Assembly: GCA_958295945.1 (NCBI GenBank)
Contig: OY282386.1
Location: 4,582,204 to 4,646,203, forward strand
Source of the DNA: Candidatus Poribacteria bacterium
GTDB taxonomy: Bacteria > Poribacteria > WGA-4E > WGA-3G
Direction of reading: 5' to 3'
DNA length: 64,000 bases
The notes beneath the pieces are model-generated. The model was not told where the DNA came from. It ran no database searches and worked only from the letters and a program-made list of their open reading frames with translations. Within the stretch, counting starts at the first letter, position 1. The number at the start of each line of letters is the position of its first letter. Below, piece after piece: positions 16,546 through 24,713 of this stretch. Made by a program: the position numbers and the translations under genes.

Positions 16546-17694
16546 TTACTGTTTTTCTTGCCACTGCTGTTTTTTCTGTTTCATTTCATCATTGAGGACA
16601 ATTTCAGATGAAGGTGTTTGGTTGGTTTCGTCAATAATCCAATGTCCATCTTCATCCTTCAGCACAGGTTTGCGTTGTTCAACTGGTAGGATGCCAAAAG
16701 GTTTATGCGGTTCTATCTGATACCAATATGCAACTGAAGAAGTCTCGTTGCTCAAGTGATTACCGTGTCCATGCTCAATGGTAACCCGTATCTCTTTCTC
16801 AAAACGGATAGGATTTTCAAGGTGATACACATAAGATGTCTGGTAACCTTTTGTATTGCTTTCGTGAATAGATGAACCGTTATGGGCAAATGCATTCCGT
16901 TGCATACCCCACGCCTGATTGAGATAGTCCTCTGAACCTGTGCCGTGTAAATCTGGAGGCCATTTATAGCCATCAATCCATATCATATCATCACCTTCAC
17001 CCCACCACGTGCCTTGAAAGTTGCTGACAGAAAGGTTACAACCAATATAGTGTCCTTTTCCTTCTGCGGATAGGATGAGATAGTTGTTGTCCCACGCGAG
17101 ACGTTCAGCATTGATGATATTCGCTTCCGCAGTGTTAACTGTGATTTCATGTCCCCATCCATCACAAGGATTTTCACGGTGGAATTGCGCGTGGAAATAG
17201 GCAGTCCCCTCACCGAATGGTATAGGATAAAGTTCGTAGTCAACATAAAAATATTGTCTGTGTGATGTCCCACCTTCGTTGACAAGTTCAATCCGTGCAG
17301 ATTGGTTGAACGGCATTTGTAAGTAGCAATTGAGCGCACATCCTGAATTAAACTGATTATTGTTGTGCGTAGAAGCCGAAAACGGAATAGAGTCGTAAGA
17401 GTTCACGATTTCGTTTCCAAGTCCAAAAAAATCACCCAATGGACACAAAACACTCGGATGTTCCTCATCGTCCCAAAACATCTGAATCAGAACGTTGCGA
17501 TAACCATTTGGTTGAGTCATCCAGATGTGATTAATACATCCTGGTCCTTTAATATCTGCCAATACGCGGGTTTCACCGGGTGCAATATCCCACGCATCGT
17601 TATTGCGTCCTGTTGTATCCCATGAGGAAGCGCGTCCAGTCCTAGCATCTTTCACTCGCGTCAACGACGACAATAATCCATTAACATAGTTCAT
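16546..17694 (-). CDS. DUF2961 protein, glycoside hydrolase family 172
   Basis: The 382-residue protein is a typical DUF2961 member: RASSWDTTGRNNDAW and PGCINHIWMT at the N-terminus, FWDDEEHPSV, PLGDFFGLG, and GTGSEDYLNQAWG in the second half. GH172 enzymes characterised elsewhere act on furanosides (fructofuranose, D-arabinofuranose) as trimers or hexamers. The substrate here is not predictable. No signal peptide is visible, so it is probably cytoplasmic or exported by another route. It is the first gene of a two-gene unit with the large acidic protein. A truncated duplicate of its 5' end lies at 19633-19719. Confidence 0.9.
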   Translation of the reverse strand: MNYVNGLLSSLTRVKDARTGRASSWDTTGRNNDAWDIAPGETRVLADIKGPGCINHIWMTQPNGYRNVLIQMFWDDEEHPSVLCPLGDFFGLGNEIVNSYDSIPFSASTHNNNQFNSGCALNCYLQMPFNQSARIELVNEGGTSHRQYFYVDYELYPIPFGEGTAYFHAQFHRENPCDGWGHEITVNTAEANIINAERLAWDNNYLILSAEGKGHYIGCNLSVSNFQGTWWGEGDDMIWIDGYKWPPDLHGTGSEDYLNQAWGMQRNAFAHNGSSIHESNTKGYQTSYVYHLENPIRFEKEIRVTIEHGHGNHLSNETSSVAYWYQIEPHKPFGILPVEQRKPVLKDEDGHWIIDETNQTPSSEIVLNDEMKQKKQQWQEKQ

Positions 17695-17845
17695 TCAGTT
17701 CATCCTTTGCTTTTAGAATCTAACTTTACTCTATTTATACATCGCGGCAGAAGCGATTTCAAACCGCACCTACCAGAGGGCATGCACATTTATAGTAAAA
17801 TCCGATAATATGGTAGATTCTTGAATTAATTATACATTTTGGATA

Positions 17846-17913
17846 TGTAGGAAGGAACTCCGATTCCCGATTATCTCTGACGTTCAAATAGCGATTCGGA
17901 GATCGCTCCTACA
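17846..17913. repeat. Inverted-repeat pair of the TGTAGGA..CTCCGA family
   Basis: The left arm TGTAGGAAGGAACTCCGATT and the right arm, whose complement begins TGTAGGAGCGATCTCCGAAT, form an imperfect palindrome of about 24 bases per arm. The same two arms appear, in the opposite order, inside the MITE-like elements at 31726 and 39332. Confidence 0.65.
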
Positions 17914-17951
17914 GTGGCGTGTATAATTATTCAGTGGCGTGTATAATTATT
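17912..17951. repeat. 20-bp perfect tandem duplication
   Basis: CAGTGGCGTGTATAATTATT occurs twice in direct succession (17912-17931 and 17932-17951), immediately after the hairpin arm. This looks like a slippage or insertion footprint. Confidence 0.8.
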
Positions 17952-18060
17952 TTCATACCTCAGCATATATTGACGCTTTGGTTCTTGGAACCTAAACAAC
18001 CAGATGTACTACTACCTCTTAGGTCGGGTTTGCGTAATGGACGCAACTTACTACTGGTCC

Positions 18061-18120
18061 GAGGGGTTTCTAACCCCGATTTTGTCTGATTTAAATGTTA
18101 ATCGGGTTTAGAAACCCCTC
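18061..18120. repeat. Hairpin with 21-bp arms
   Basis: The arm starting GAGGGGTTTCTAACCCCGAT (18061-18081) pairs with 18100-18120 at 20 of 21 positions across an 18-base loop. A CTCCTAC follows directly, as at the ends of the other hairpin repeats. It may act as a transcriptional stop downstream of the DUF2971 gene, but there is no clear T-run. Confidence 0.65.
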
Positions 18121-18406
18121 CTACAAGAAGATATATCCTTAAATTGACACCTATGGGTTGTGCTGTAGTGGACACAACCTCACAGGGGGCACAACAATTG
18201 CGTGCAAGTAATTATGGATTTCACTATAAACAGTACCCGGAGCAATGTGAGCTATTAATGCTTCAGTCATTAGTGTTGTTTCAGGTAACCTCGCCATAAA
18301 CCTATTCGTTGAAAATCTTTGGCATATCAATATGTTACAACTCCAGCAATTTGTAAATGTAACCATGAATAATACATCAGAAAAATGGATAACTGGAAAC
18401 ACCATA

Positions 18407-19192
18407 CTAAACGGTTTCTGAAGGTTCATCTAAAAGCGTTGATGGATTAACGTCAAAACCAAATCCGTACTGCTTAACTACTGATCTGATGGTATCTGTA
18501 ACCCAGTCATCAATATAAGGTGATGTGATTACTTCACCGATCAATGTGTTGACATTAATATCAAAAGGCATACCAATCTCACAAATATCTGGGAATTCAC
18601 TATTCAAAATAGATTCTGGACTGATTAAATTACCATCATTATCAATATAATCCCGCAAAAATGATGGGTAGTGTGCAATAGTAGCACGGAATTCTCGTTC
18701 GTATTCAAATGGTTTTCTCTTATGGAAATACCAAGTATATATGCTTTTTTCTGGTAAATTTTGTGACACCTCATATTCATAATGGTTAATGTATTTTATT
18801 TTACCGATAAATACATTATAACCCGCGCCCAAGCAGTTCTTAAAATTACCTACAGTCGTTTTTATGGCAATCCCGCTATTATACATGTGATATTTTTCCC
18901 ACATCGCCGCTGATTCATCATTTCCATGATGCCAGCAGCTACACAGAATATATTTACGCCATTTTGCTATGGACTTTCTTAAATCATTACTTTCAAACTC
19001 TTTCGCTTCGCTTTCGTAAATAGACCGCACTGATGGAGGCATAAAACCTTCAAAAGGATCTTCAAACTTATCAGCTCTTGTAAAGTATAAACTCTTTGTA
19101 TCCAAAAGATTGACAAATTTCTCAAAACTCATATATCTCCGTAGAAAATCCGTGTCTTTAGGACGAGTAATCCCAGGTAGAAAGCGATACAT
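18407..19192 (-). CDS. DUF2971 family protein
   Basis: The 261-residue protein matches the DUF2971 pattern: MYRFLPG followed by SLYFTRADKFEDPFEG, an ILCSCWHHGNDESAAMWEKY core, and KRKPFEYEREFRA near residue 165. DUF2971 is widespread and often lies in mobile or defence-rich regions; its function is unknown. No signal peptide or membrane segment is visible. It lies 22 bases downstream of the small hypothetical gene at 19215 and may share its transcript. The ATG at 19192 has only a weak purine-rich site upstream. Confidence 0.8.
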   Translation of the reverse strand: MYRFLPGITRPKDTDFLRRYMSFEKFVNLLDTKSLYFTRADKFEDPFEGFMPPSVRSIYESEAKEFESNDLRKSIAKWRKYILCSCWHHGNDESAAMWEKYHMYNSGIAIKTTVGNFKNCLGAGYNVFIGKIKYINHYEYEVSQNLPEKSIYTWYFHKRKPFEYEREFRATIAHYPSFLRDYIDNDGNLISPESILNSEFPDICEIGMPFDINVNTLIGEVITSPYIDDWVTDTIRSVVKQYGFGFDVNPSTLLDEPSETV

Positions 19193-19214
19193 AAGAGTTC
19201 CTTAATCGAATTAA

Positions 19215-19532
19215 TTACAGGCCTTTAACGCGTTTGATATGAAAAGACACGGAGATTTTTGCAGGCGTGGCATCAAAATTGCCATCTTTCGGAAGGATTA
19301 GTGTCCAATAATTGAGTTCCTCCGATGGACAATTAAACATGGATATTTGTGCTCCAAATGCATGTTCTAACTTTGATGCGAATACTTTGAATACTTCTAC
19401 CTCCGTTTCGCCTTTTTTAACACCATTTGCGTGTTCCAATATCATCTGTCTCATGTTTTCTACATCTTCAGGATTAATATTGCTTGGGTTAATCCTGAAC
19501 GCTTCAATAGTAAATGGATATGCGTTAGTCAT
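19215..19532 (-). CDS. Hypothetical protein, 105 residues
   Basis: I do not recognise this small soluble protein, which is possibly alpha/beta (YPFTIEAFRINPSNI, then an ISVSFHIKRV end). ATG 19532 is chosen because AGAGGA lies nine bases upstream; an upstream in-frame start would place that site inside the coding region. It directly precedes the DUF2971 gene, and a functional pairing is possible but unproven. Confidence 0.6.
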   Translation of the reverse strand: MTNAYPFTIEAFRINPSNINPEDVENMRQMILEHANGVKKGETEVEVFKVFASKLEHAFGAQISMFNCPSEELNYWTLILPKDGNFDATPAKISVSFHIKRVKGL

Positions 19533-19632
19533 TTTATAATCCTCTTTATGCATAATATGTACAGGTTATTGTCTTTGCTTGTTGATTGGGGTGCTAACTT
19601 GTTCAAATCAACTCCGAATGCGTTTTTGGTAT

Positions 19633-19719
19633 TCAGATTGTCGCCCATGAGGAAGCGCGTAGCATCCGTGCATCTTTCACTCGCGTCAACGACGACAATA
19701 ATCCATCAACATAGTTCAT
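19633..19719 (-). pseudogene. 5' fragment of the GH172 (DUF2961) gene
   Basis: The first 18 codons (MNYVDGLLSSLTRVKDAR) repeat the start of the GH172 protein at 17694 almost exactly. The copy then carries a changed RASSW segment and hits a stop after 28 codons. Only the extreme 5' end was copied, so this is a non-functional duplicate. Confidence 0.8.
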
Positions 19720-19723
19720 ATTT

Positions 19724-19843
19724 TTATTTCCTATACAATCCGCTTATGCTATTATAATGCGGATCAACAATAAACAACCACTGTTCGGGATACTTCTCTA
19801 TCATATCATCTATTGTCAAACGTTCACCTATTTCTATAGGCAT
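19724..19843 (-). pseudogene. Truncated copy of the small protein gene at 20318-20557
   Basis: The first 28 codons (MPIEIGERLTIDDMIEKYPE onward, to VDP) match the intact small gene nearly perfectly. The frame then diverges and stops at codon 40. It belongs to the left copy of the local tandem duplication. Confidence 0.8.
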
Positions 19844-19930
19844 TTCACATCTCCTAATTTTTGCAATCGCTGAAATTGGACTCTGATGCAAATCAGATAT
19901 GGTGGTGGATATTCCAGAATTATATCAGAA

Positions 19931-20158
19931 TTACAGAAAAGCATGCATCTTCTCCAATCCAATCCGTGCAACCTCCCCCGGATCTTCCTCCCAATAACTC
20001 GGATTAAACAACTCCAACGAAAAATCACCCGAATAATCTGCATCTTTCAAAATAGAAATCATCCGCTTCAGGTCAAGGATACCATCACCAGGATAAACCC
20101 GATCTGCATCAGACTGTTCTGCACTTGCAGGTTCAGTTTCAATAAGACTCAACATCAA
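19931..20158 (-). pseudogene. 3' fragment of a sugar phosphate isomerase/epimerase gene
   Basis: About 65 residues from DADRVYPGDGILDLKR to the end match the C-terminus of the intact isomerase at 21538-22350, with about ten substitutions. The N-terminal three quarters are missing. An in-frame ATG makes it look like a 75-residue protein, but it lacks most of the TIM barrel. Confidence 0.8.
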
Positions 20159-20169
20159 ACCTTAATTGG

Positions 20170-20340
20170 TTATGGCGTAAAACTAAAAATAGTTGATGGA
20201 ATTGGTTCAGTGTTAATGATATGTTGAGAATAACTAATACTGATATCAAAGCAAGATAAGAAATTTGCACCTAATAAACCGTGTGCATAGGTCTCAACTG
20301 AAAACGCGTCTGACTCATTATAACAGGCACAATCTCCCAT
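20170..20340 (-). pseudogene. C-terminal fragment of a retropepsin-like aspartyl protease
   Basis: In a frame overlapping the end of the small gene, a 56-codon stretch reads HGLLGANFLSCFDISISYS and then IINTEPIP. This resembles the last strands of retropepsin-like proteases (GLLGxxFL then FxxxxxY). The catalytic D-T/S-G half is absent. It appears to be the remnant of a gene that was once paired with the small protein upstream. The assignment rests on a short motif only. Confidence 0.4.
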
Positions 20341-20557
20341 CTGGAATCTCCCCGGTATAACGTATCACAGCACCACCTTTAAGGTTTCTGAGTTCACTAT
20401 AGACATCATCCCTTAAATCACTATGAGCAGTGACTATCCCCGATATAAGTTCTGAAGTTTCATCGTCAATTATAGGATCAACAATAAACAACCACTGTTC
20501 GGGATACTTCTCTATCATATCATCTATTGTCAAACGTTCACCTGTTTCTATAGGCAT
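20318..20557 (-). CDS. Small acidic protein, 79 residues
   Basis: ATG 20557 follows an excellent AGGAGG at good spacing. The product begins MPIETGERLTIDDMIEKYPE, then a WLFIVDP strand, and ends in IRYTGEIPDG. I recall similar small proteins next to retropepsin-like protease genes in cyanobacteria and relatives, and a fragment of such a protease follows here. Its function is unknown. This is the intact copy of a duplicated locus, and its partner gene is truncated. Confidence 0.6.
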   Translation of the reverse strand: MPIETGERLTIDDMIEKYPEQWLFIVDPIIDDETSELISGIVTAHSDLRDDVYSELRNLKGGAVIRYTGEIPDGRLCLL

Positions 20558-20649
20558 TTCGCACCTCCTAAGTTCTGTAAACGCTAAAATCGGACTCTGA
20601 TGCAAATCAGATATGGTGGTGAATACTCCAGAATTATATCAGAACTACA

Positions 20650-20776
20650 GAACAGCCTGCATCTTCTCCAAACCAACCCGTGCAACCTCCCCGGCTCCTC
20701 CTCCTAATAACTCGGATTGAACAACTCCAACGAAATAACACCCGAATAATCTGCGTTTTTCAAAATAGAGATCATC
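20650..20776 (-). pseudogene. Second 3' fragment of the sugar isomerase gene
   Basis: About 125 bases match the end of the isomerase gene at 21538 and the fragment at 19931, but with small deletions that break the frame (for example within the CCCGGCTCCTCC segment). It lies upstream of the intact small gene, in the order expected from the tandem duplication. Confidence 0.7.
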
Positions 20777-20847
20777 CATATTTATCAAAAAAGTTTAGAT
20801 GTCCCTATCTCGACCACAAATTGTGGGTGTTACGCAGTTCACTGTTG

Positions 20848-21267
20848 TTAGCTAAATAAGGCGATGAGTGCTATAATTACTGCTGCAATAGCGGCACCAG
20901 TGCTGAAGACAACCAATATTCTACTGTTACTTTCTTGCTTGCCTTCCAGTTTTCCCTTGATCCATCCGACATCGCGCTCTACCCCGCCGACGCGCGTATC
21001 AATAGCCTCAAGGCGTTTCTCTAATCGGTCATTGTTTTCTTTCGCTTGTGTATCAATAGCCTCAAGGCGTTTCTCTAATCGGTCATTGTTTTCTTTCGCT
21101 TGTATATCAAAAGTCTCAAGGCGTTTCTCTAATCGGTCATTGTTTTCTTTCGCTTGTGTATCAATAGCCTCAAGGCGTTTCTCTAATCGGTCATAGCGTT
21201 CTTTTCCCTGTTCCTTAATGTCTGCTAAAGTAGCAAGGAGCATATCCCTGAATTCGTGATCTGTCAT
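20848..21267 (-). CDS. Coiled-coil protein with 18-residue repeats and C-terminal membrane anchor
   Basis: The 139-residue protein has an N-terminal helix, then about four copies of an 18-residue unit (DRLEKRLEAIDTQAKENN), then GGVERDVGWIKGKLEGK and a final hydrophobic helix (about 115-138). It should form a rod-like oligomer anchored in the inner membrane by its C-terminus. The repeats are nearly identical at DNA level, so the copy number probably varies between strains. The protein resembles hemolysin-XhlA-like or DUF1640-like small coiled-coil proteins; the exact family is not certain. Confidence 0.75.
   Translation of the reverse strand: MTDHEFRDMLLATLADIKEQGKERYDRLEKRLEAIDTQAKENNDRLEKRLETFDIQAKENNDRLEKRLEAIDTQAKENNDRLEKRLEAIDTRVGGVERDVGWIKGKLEGKQESNSRILVVFSTGAAIAAVIIALIALFS
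20996..21196. repeat. 54-bp in-frame tandem repeat (about 3.7 copies)
   Basis: Units start at 20996, 21050, 21104 and 21158. Copies differ at only a few positions and each encodes 18 residues of the coiled coil. Very recent expansion or homogenisation is likely. Confidence 0.85.
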
Positions 21268-21537
21268 TATTTACCACCTCACGGAAAAGTGTTGGGGGTT
21301 ACAAATCTATTCACGAAGTGCAGTATAACACAGTTTACACGTCAATGGCAATCGAAAATCCGTTCCTGATCAGCATCTTTCGTTGGCACGTCCCTGGAAA
21401 CAGGCACACAGTGCGTCAAGTTTATTTTATAGTAGATTTTGGAAGGATTTGGACACTTGTAGAGACTGTGTTACTCAGCCCTTACGCCCACCACGTGTGC
21501 AAGTAATTATGAGCTTTACTATAAACCAAAAACCATA
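21268..21537. other. Intergenic region between the coiled-coil gene and the isomerase operon
   Basis: No gene is seen. Near 21499 the segment GTGCAAGTAATTATGAGCTT followed by TACTATAAAC repeats one at about 18203, and a TTTATAGTAGATTTTGG element lies near 21426. Both look like degraded repeat ends. Confidence 0.5.
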
Positions 21538-22350
21538 TCAAGTCTGTAGTACAGATTTCATCTTCTCCATCCCAATCCGAGCAACTTCCTCCGCATCTTC
21601 CTCCCAATAACTCGGATTAAACAGCTCTAATGAGATAACACCCGAATAATCTGCATCCTTCAAAATAGAAATCATCCGCTTCAGATCAAGAATACCATCA
21701 CCAGGATACACCCTATCCGCATCTGTTTGCTCGGCACGTGCAGGCTCAGCAGGAGCATCATTGAAGTGGAACACAGCGATTTTTTCTCCAGAAATACCCT
21801 CCATATCCTCTATCTCTCCACCACCTCGATAAATATGGAACGGGTCAAGCACAATCGTGCTATCAGGATGATCAGCAACTTCCATCACTTCCCACGCATG
21901 TTTCACCTGATTAACACCGTCAACAAAACCGAGAAACTCCATCGCAGGTTTGACACCCATTTCACGTCCGAGTTCAAGCAGTTTACGATAATTCTCTCCA
22001 CCTAATTGTAAGTCTGCAACCTCACGTGGTGGACTTGAAATAATATAGGTTGAACCAACAGCGGCAGCTTGTGCCATCCGTTTTTTGGCATCCTCCAAGG
22101 CATTTTGAAGGTCAGCACCAGTCGCATTGAGCCATCCATGCAACGCAATAACGGTTGGCACGGAAAGTCCATGATCGTCAAGTGCTTTTCTCACGTCTGC
22201 AAGCGACCCACCTTGATCCTCATACTCCGATAGATCGTTATTCCACAACTCAATCGCTGTATAACCAGTTTCCCCTGCAATCCTAATCTTATCCATCAAA
22301 CTTGCAGGACGGATCGTGCTTGTATTCAAGCCTAACTGAAATTGTCCCAT
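21538..22350 (-). CDS. Sugar phosphate isomerase/epimerase (xylose-isomerase-like TIM barrel)
   Basis: The 270-residue protein has the AP-endonuclease-2/xylose-isomerase-like barrel: GLNTSTIRP start, a TAIELWNNDL strand, AMEFLGF, VLDPFHIYRGG, AVFHFNDAP and YPGDGILDL, ending in ISLELFNPSYW. Metal ligands of the family (Glu, Asp/His, His, Glu) can be placed on these strands. Members isomerise or epimerise sugars, inositols or hydroxypyruvate. It is the last gene of an operon, nine bases after the upstream isomerase, with AAGGAG before its ATG. Two decayed 3' copies lie at 19931 and 20650. Confidence 0.85.
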   Translation of the reverse strand: MGQFQLGLNTSTIRPASLMDKIRIAGETGYTAIELWNNDLSEYEDQGGSLADVRKALDDHGLSVPTVIALHGWLNATGADLQNALEDAKKRMAQAAAVGSTYIISSPPREVADLQLGGENYRKLLELGREMGVKPAMEFLGFVDGVNQVKHAWEVMEVADHPDSTIVLDPFHIYRGGGEIEDMEGISGEKIAVFHFNDAPAEPARAEQTDADRVYPGDGILDLKRMISILKDADYSGVISLELFNPSYWEEDAEEVARIGMEKMKSVLQT

Positions 22351-22359
22351 ACTATCTCC

Positions 22360-23160
22360 TTATTTATCCATCAAAGCCCTAATAAAACGGACATCTACGC
22401 GGGCAAGGTCAATCACACTCTTTACAGGTTCACCACTATATTCACTATGAAAACTCACAGGACCTGTATAGTCCATCGTCTGCAACGTATTAATGGTTGT
22501 TTCCCAATCAACAAACCCTTTCCCCATACGAACAACTTTACCACCCTTCATACCGGGTGAACGTGCAAGGTCTTTGAAAGCAATCACTGCCAAATGTGAA
22601 CTGACAATATCAAGTGCCATGTTAATCGGTTCTCCAACAATAGAGAGATGACCCGTATCAGCAAAAACACCAACATATTTAGGATCAAAATCCTTTACAA
22701 GGTTCATCACTGCACATGAATTCAGTCCCATAGAAGTCCCCGAATGGTTATGGATACAAGTACGCGGACCGTATATCTCAGAGAGTTTAGCAAATCCGTC
22801 AAGTTGCTCGCGTATTGAATCAACCTGAGACCAGTAGCCACCATCTCCTGCATGCCAATGCCAATATCCCAATTTGATATTCTCAACATCTGCATCCCCT
22901 GCAGCAGCATAAACACGTTGAGCGTCTTTGCTCGTAGGATCTAAAAAGTCGCCAGGAGTCGTAACAAGCGGAATCGACATTCCTGCATCTGAAAATTGCT
23001 CTGAGGCTTCACACAATCTTTTAGATGCATTTTCAGGATTTACGGGATAGCCAGGACGAACACAAAGGTCAGCACCATCAACCCCAACGGATTTTAACGC
23101 AGTGATAATCTCTGGAATTTCTAAACCTTCCAGATGTTTTGTGAACATTATAAATTTCAT
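22360..23160 (-). CDS. Sugar phosphate isomerase/epimerase (xylose-isomerase-like TIM barrel)
   Basis: The 266-residue protein starts MKFIMFTKHLEGLEIPEI and shows barrel strands GADLCVRPG, IKLGYWHW, CIHNHSG, VGVFADTGH, VIAFKDL and VSFHSEYSG, all typical of the family. It is not closely similar to its neighbour at 21538, so the two probably do different steps. It is the middle gene of the operon, between the enolase-superfamily dehydratase and the second isomerase. A hairpin repeat sits in the 54-base gap upstream. Confidence 0.85.
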   Translation of the reverse strand: MKFIMFTKHLEGLEIPEIITALKSVGVDGADLCVRPGYPVNPENASKRLCEASEQFSDAGMSIPLVTTPGDFLDPTSKDAQRVYAAAGDADVENIKLGYWHWHAGDGGYWSQVDSIREQLDGFAKLSEIYGPRTCIHNHSGTSMGLNSCAVMNLVKDFDPKYVGVFADTGHLSIVGEPINMALDIVSSHLAVIAFKDLARSPGMKGGKVVRMGKGFVDWETTINTLQTMDYTGPVSFHSEYSGEPVKSVIDLARVDVRFIRALMDK

Positions 23161-23180
23161 ATCTGTACTTTCTTCAATTT

Positions 23181-23206
23181 GTAGGAGCGATCTCCGAATC
23201 GCGAAT
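23181..23206. repeat. TAGGAGCGATCTCCGAATCGCG hairpin unit inside an operon
   Basis: A single arm-type unit containing GCGATCTCCGAATCGC lies between the dehydratase stop and the next start. It belongs to the dispersed family also seen at 11987, 17846, 31760 and 39370. It may stabilise or attenuate the polycistronic RNA. Confidence 0.6.
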
Positions 23207-23214
23207 TTATTACG

Positions 23215-24318
23215 CTACCAATCCACAACAGAACCATCATCAGGATGATAAGATTCCGGATTTCGCCAATCGTGGTCTATCTTATTTTCAAGGGCATCTT
23301 CATCCAACTCAATCCCTAAACCAGGACCCGTCGGCAGTTCTACAAACCCATCTTTGAAAACAAACGGATTCTTGAGATAACCTTCACCGAGAGTAGTATG
23401 TTCCTGCATGACAAAGTTTGGAATAGACGCATCTAATTGTATACATGCTGCTAATGAAATCGGACCGAGAGGGTTATGCGGCGCGATCCCACCATAATAT
23501 GCCTCTGCCATTCCTGCAATAATACGCACTTCATTGATTCCACCTGCATGACATAGGTCAGGTTGAAGAATTGATGCTGCCTGTTTTTCCAATATCTCAC
23601 GGAAACCCCACTTGGTAAAAATACGTTCTCCTGTTGCTATTGGCAAATGTGTGCTACGTGCTATCTCCGCAAGCGTATCCACATTCTGGCATTGGATCGG
23701 TTCTTCAACAAACATCGGCTGATACGGTTCCAACGCCTTAATTAACACCTTTGCAGTCTGCGGACTCACGGCACCATGGAAGTCAATTGCCAAGTCTACC
23801 TCAGTCCCAGCAGCTTCACGCAGCGAAGCAAAATGATCAACCGCTTTGTCAATGAATGCCTTGTTTTCAATAATACGTGCAGGTCTGCCACCAGCAACAC
23901 CCGTTTTAAAAGCTGTGAACCCTTTGTCAATCCATTCCTTAATACTATGTGCATCACCACCACCCTTGTAAAGTCTGATTTTATCACGTGTTGGACCGCC
24001 AAAAAGTTGGTAGATGGGGACACCGAGGGATTTTCCTGCTAAGTCCCATAATGCTTGTTCAACGCCACTCAATGCACTTGTAAGAATTGGTCCACCACGA
24101 TAAAATGCGTGACGATACATCGCCTGCCAATGATGAACAACACGTCTCGGATCTTCACCTATGAGATAGGGGGCAAGTTCATCAACTGCTTGTGCACACG
24201 TCTTAGCGCGGCCCTCCAAAATCGGTTCACCGAGACCTACCAATCCTTCATCTGTATGGATTTTGAGAAAAAGCCAACGGGGTTGTACAAGGAAAGTTTC
24301 TAATTTCGTTATTTTCAT
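23215..24318 (-). CDS. Enolase-superfamily dehydratase (mandelate racemase/muconate lactonizing type, D-galactonate dehydratase-like)
   Basis: The 367-residue protein starts MKITKLETFLV and has the capping domain with ALWDLAGKSLGVPIYQLFGG. Barrel metal ligands are seen in the order DFHG, FVEEP and TGERI, and the catalytic histidine in IAPHNPLGP. The motif set and length match D-galactonate-dehydratase-like enzymes, which remove water from a sugar acid to give a 2-keto-3-deoxy acid. First gene of the operon with two sugar isomerases, so the operon probably breaks down a sugar acid. The exact substrate is not determined. Confidence 0.88.
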   Translation of the reverse strand: MKITKLETFLVQPRWLFLKIHTDEGLVGLGEPILEGRAKTCAQAVDELAPYLIGEDPRRVVHHWQAMYRHAFYRGGPILTSALSGVEQALWDLAGKSLGVPIYQLFGGPTRDKIRLYKGGGDAHSIKEWIDKGFTAFKTGVAGGRPARIIENKAFIDKAVDHFASLREAAGTEVDLAIDFHGAVSPQTAKVLIKALEPYQPMFVEEPIQCQNVDTLAEIARSTHLPIATGERIFTKWGFREILEKQAASILQPDLCHAGGINEVRIIAGMAEAYYGGIAPHNPLGPISLAACIQLDASIPNFVMQEHTTLGEGYLKNPFVFKDGFVELPTGPGLGIELDEDALENKIDHDWRNPESYHPDDGSVVDW

Positions 24319-24713
24319 ATTGAGTTCACCTTAAATGCTCACCAAGTGTCCATAAAATTCTAATTCATAGTACCACCTCATCATTATTTTGTCAATCTGT
24401 TTTTACTATAGTTTGGACGATTTCTCTTAGTTATACCATAAAAAATATCTGGTTCGTAGTCGCGCAATTCATTGCACCTCTCCCATGCATAGTAGTAGGC
24501 ACGCTCCGCGTGCCGTCTATCTTTTAGAGATCACCTTACCACTTCAGAAGCATAATCTTAGAAATCTACTAATCCTGCAAATCCTGGTTCAGACAAGAAT
24601 CCGCGTAAATCCTCGATTCAGAAAATCCTCCCCGAAACCTATTATAAATCCATTGTTCCTACCTCCACAAAAACTACAAATCAATATTACCTCAAGTTAT
24701 AATACTCAGTATT
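24319..24713. other. Intergenic region with hairpin and degraded repeats
   Basis: About 395 bases without a gene, between divergent genes. GGCACGCTCCGCGTGCC near 24497 forms a tight hairpin. At 24567-24640 the segments AATCCTGCAAATCCTGGTTCAGACAAG and AATCCTCGATTCAGAAAATCCT look like degenerate copies of one short motif. A TATAAT at 24698-24703 lies ten bases before the terminase ATG, but no good -35 was found. Confidence 0.55.

Larger units (their letters stand above)
17695..18406. other. Non-coding, repeat-rich stretch between GH172 and the DUF2971 gene
   Basis: About 700 bases without a convincing gene. It holds the inverted-repeat pair at 17846-17913, a 20-bp tandem duplication at 17912-17951, a strong hairpin at 18061-18120, and a TTAAATTGACACCTATGG motif at about 18132 that has relatives at about 31870 and 40500. 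A short frame at 18151-18429 has no ribosome-binding site and unconvincing composition. Confidence 0.6.
19761..20776. repeat. Local tandem duplication (about 300 bp, offset about 714 bp)
   Basis: The segment 19761-20064 is repeated at 20475-20776 with only scattered differences. Each copy carries, in the minus direction, the 3' end of a sugar isomerase gene followed by the 5' part of the small-protein gene. The right copy keeps an intact small gene and the left copy is truncated. The intact isomerase parent lies at 21538-22350. Confidence 0.8.

Noticed and set aside
18151-18429. Open frame of 92 codons on the minus strand
   Set aside because: It overlaps the end of the DUF2971 gene, lacks a ribosome-binding site, and its residues (many Cys, Met, Phe in no pattern) look non-coding. 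It also contains a dispersed repeat.
20996-21196. CRISPR-like array
   Set aside because: The 54-bp units are in frame inside a coiled-coil gene and have no spacers.
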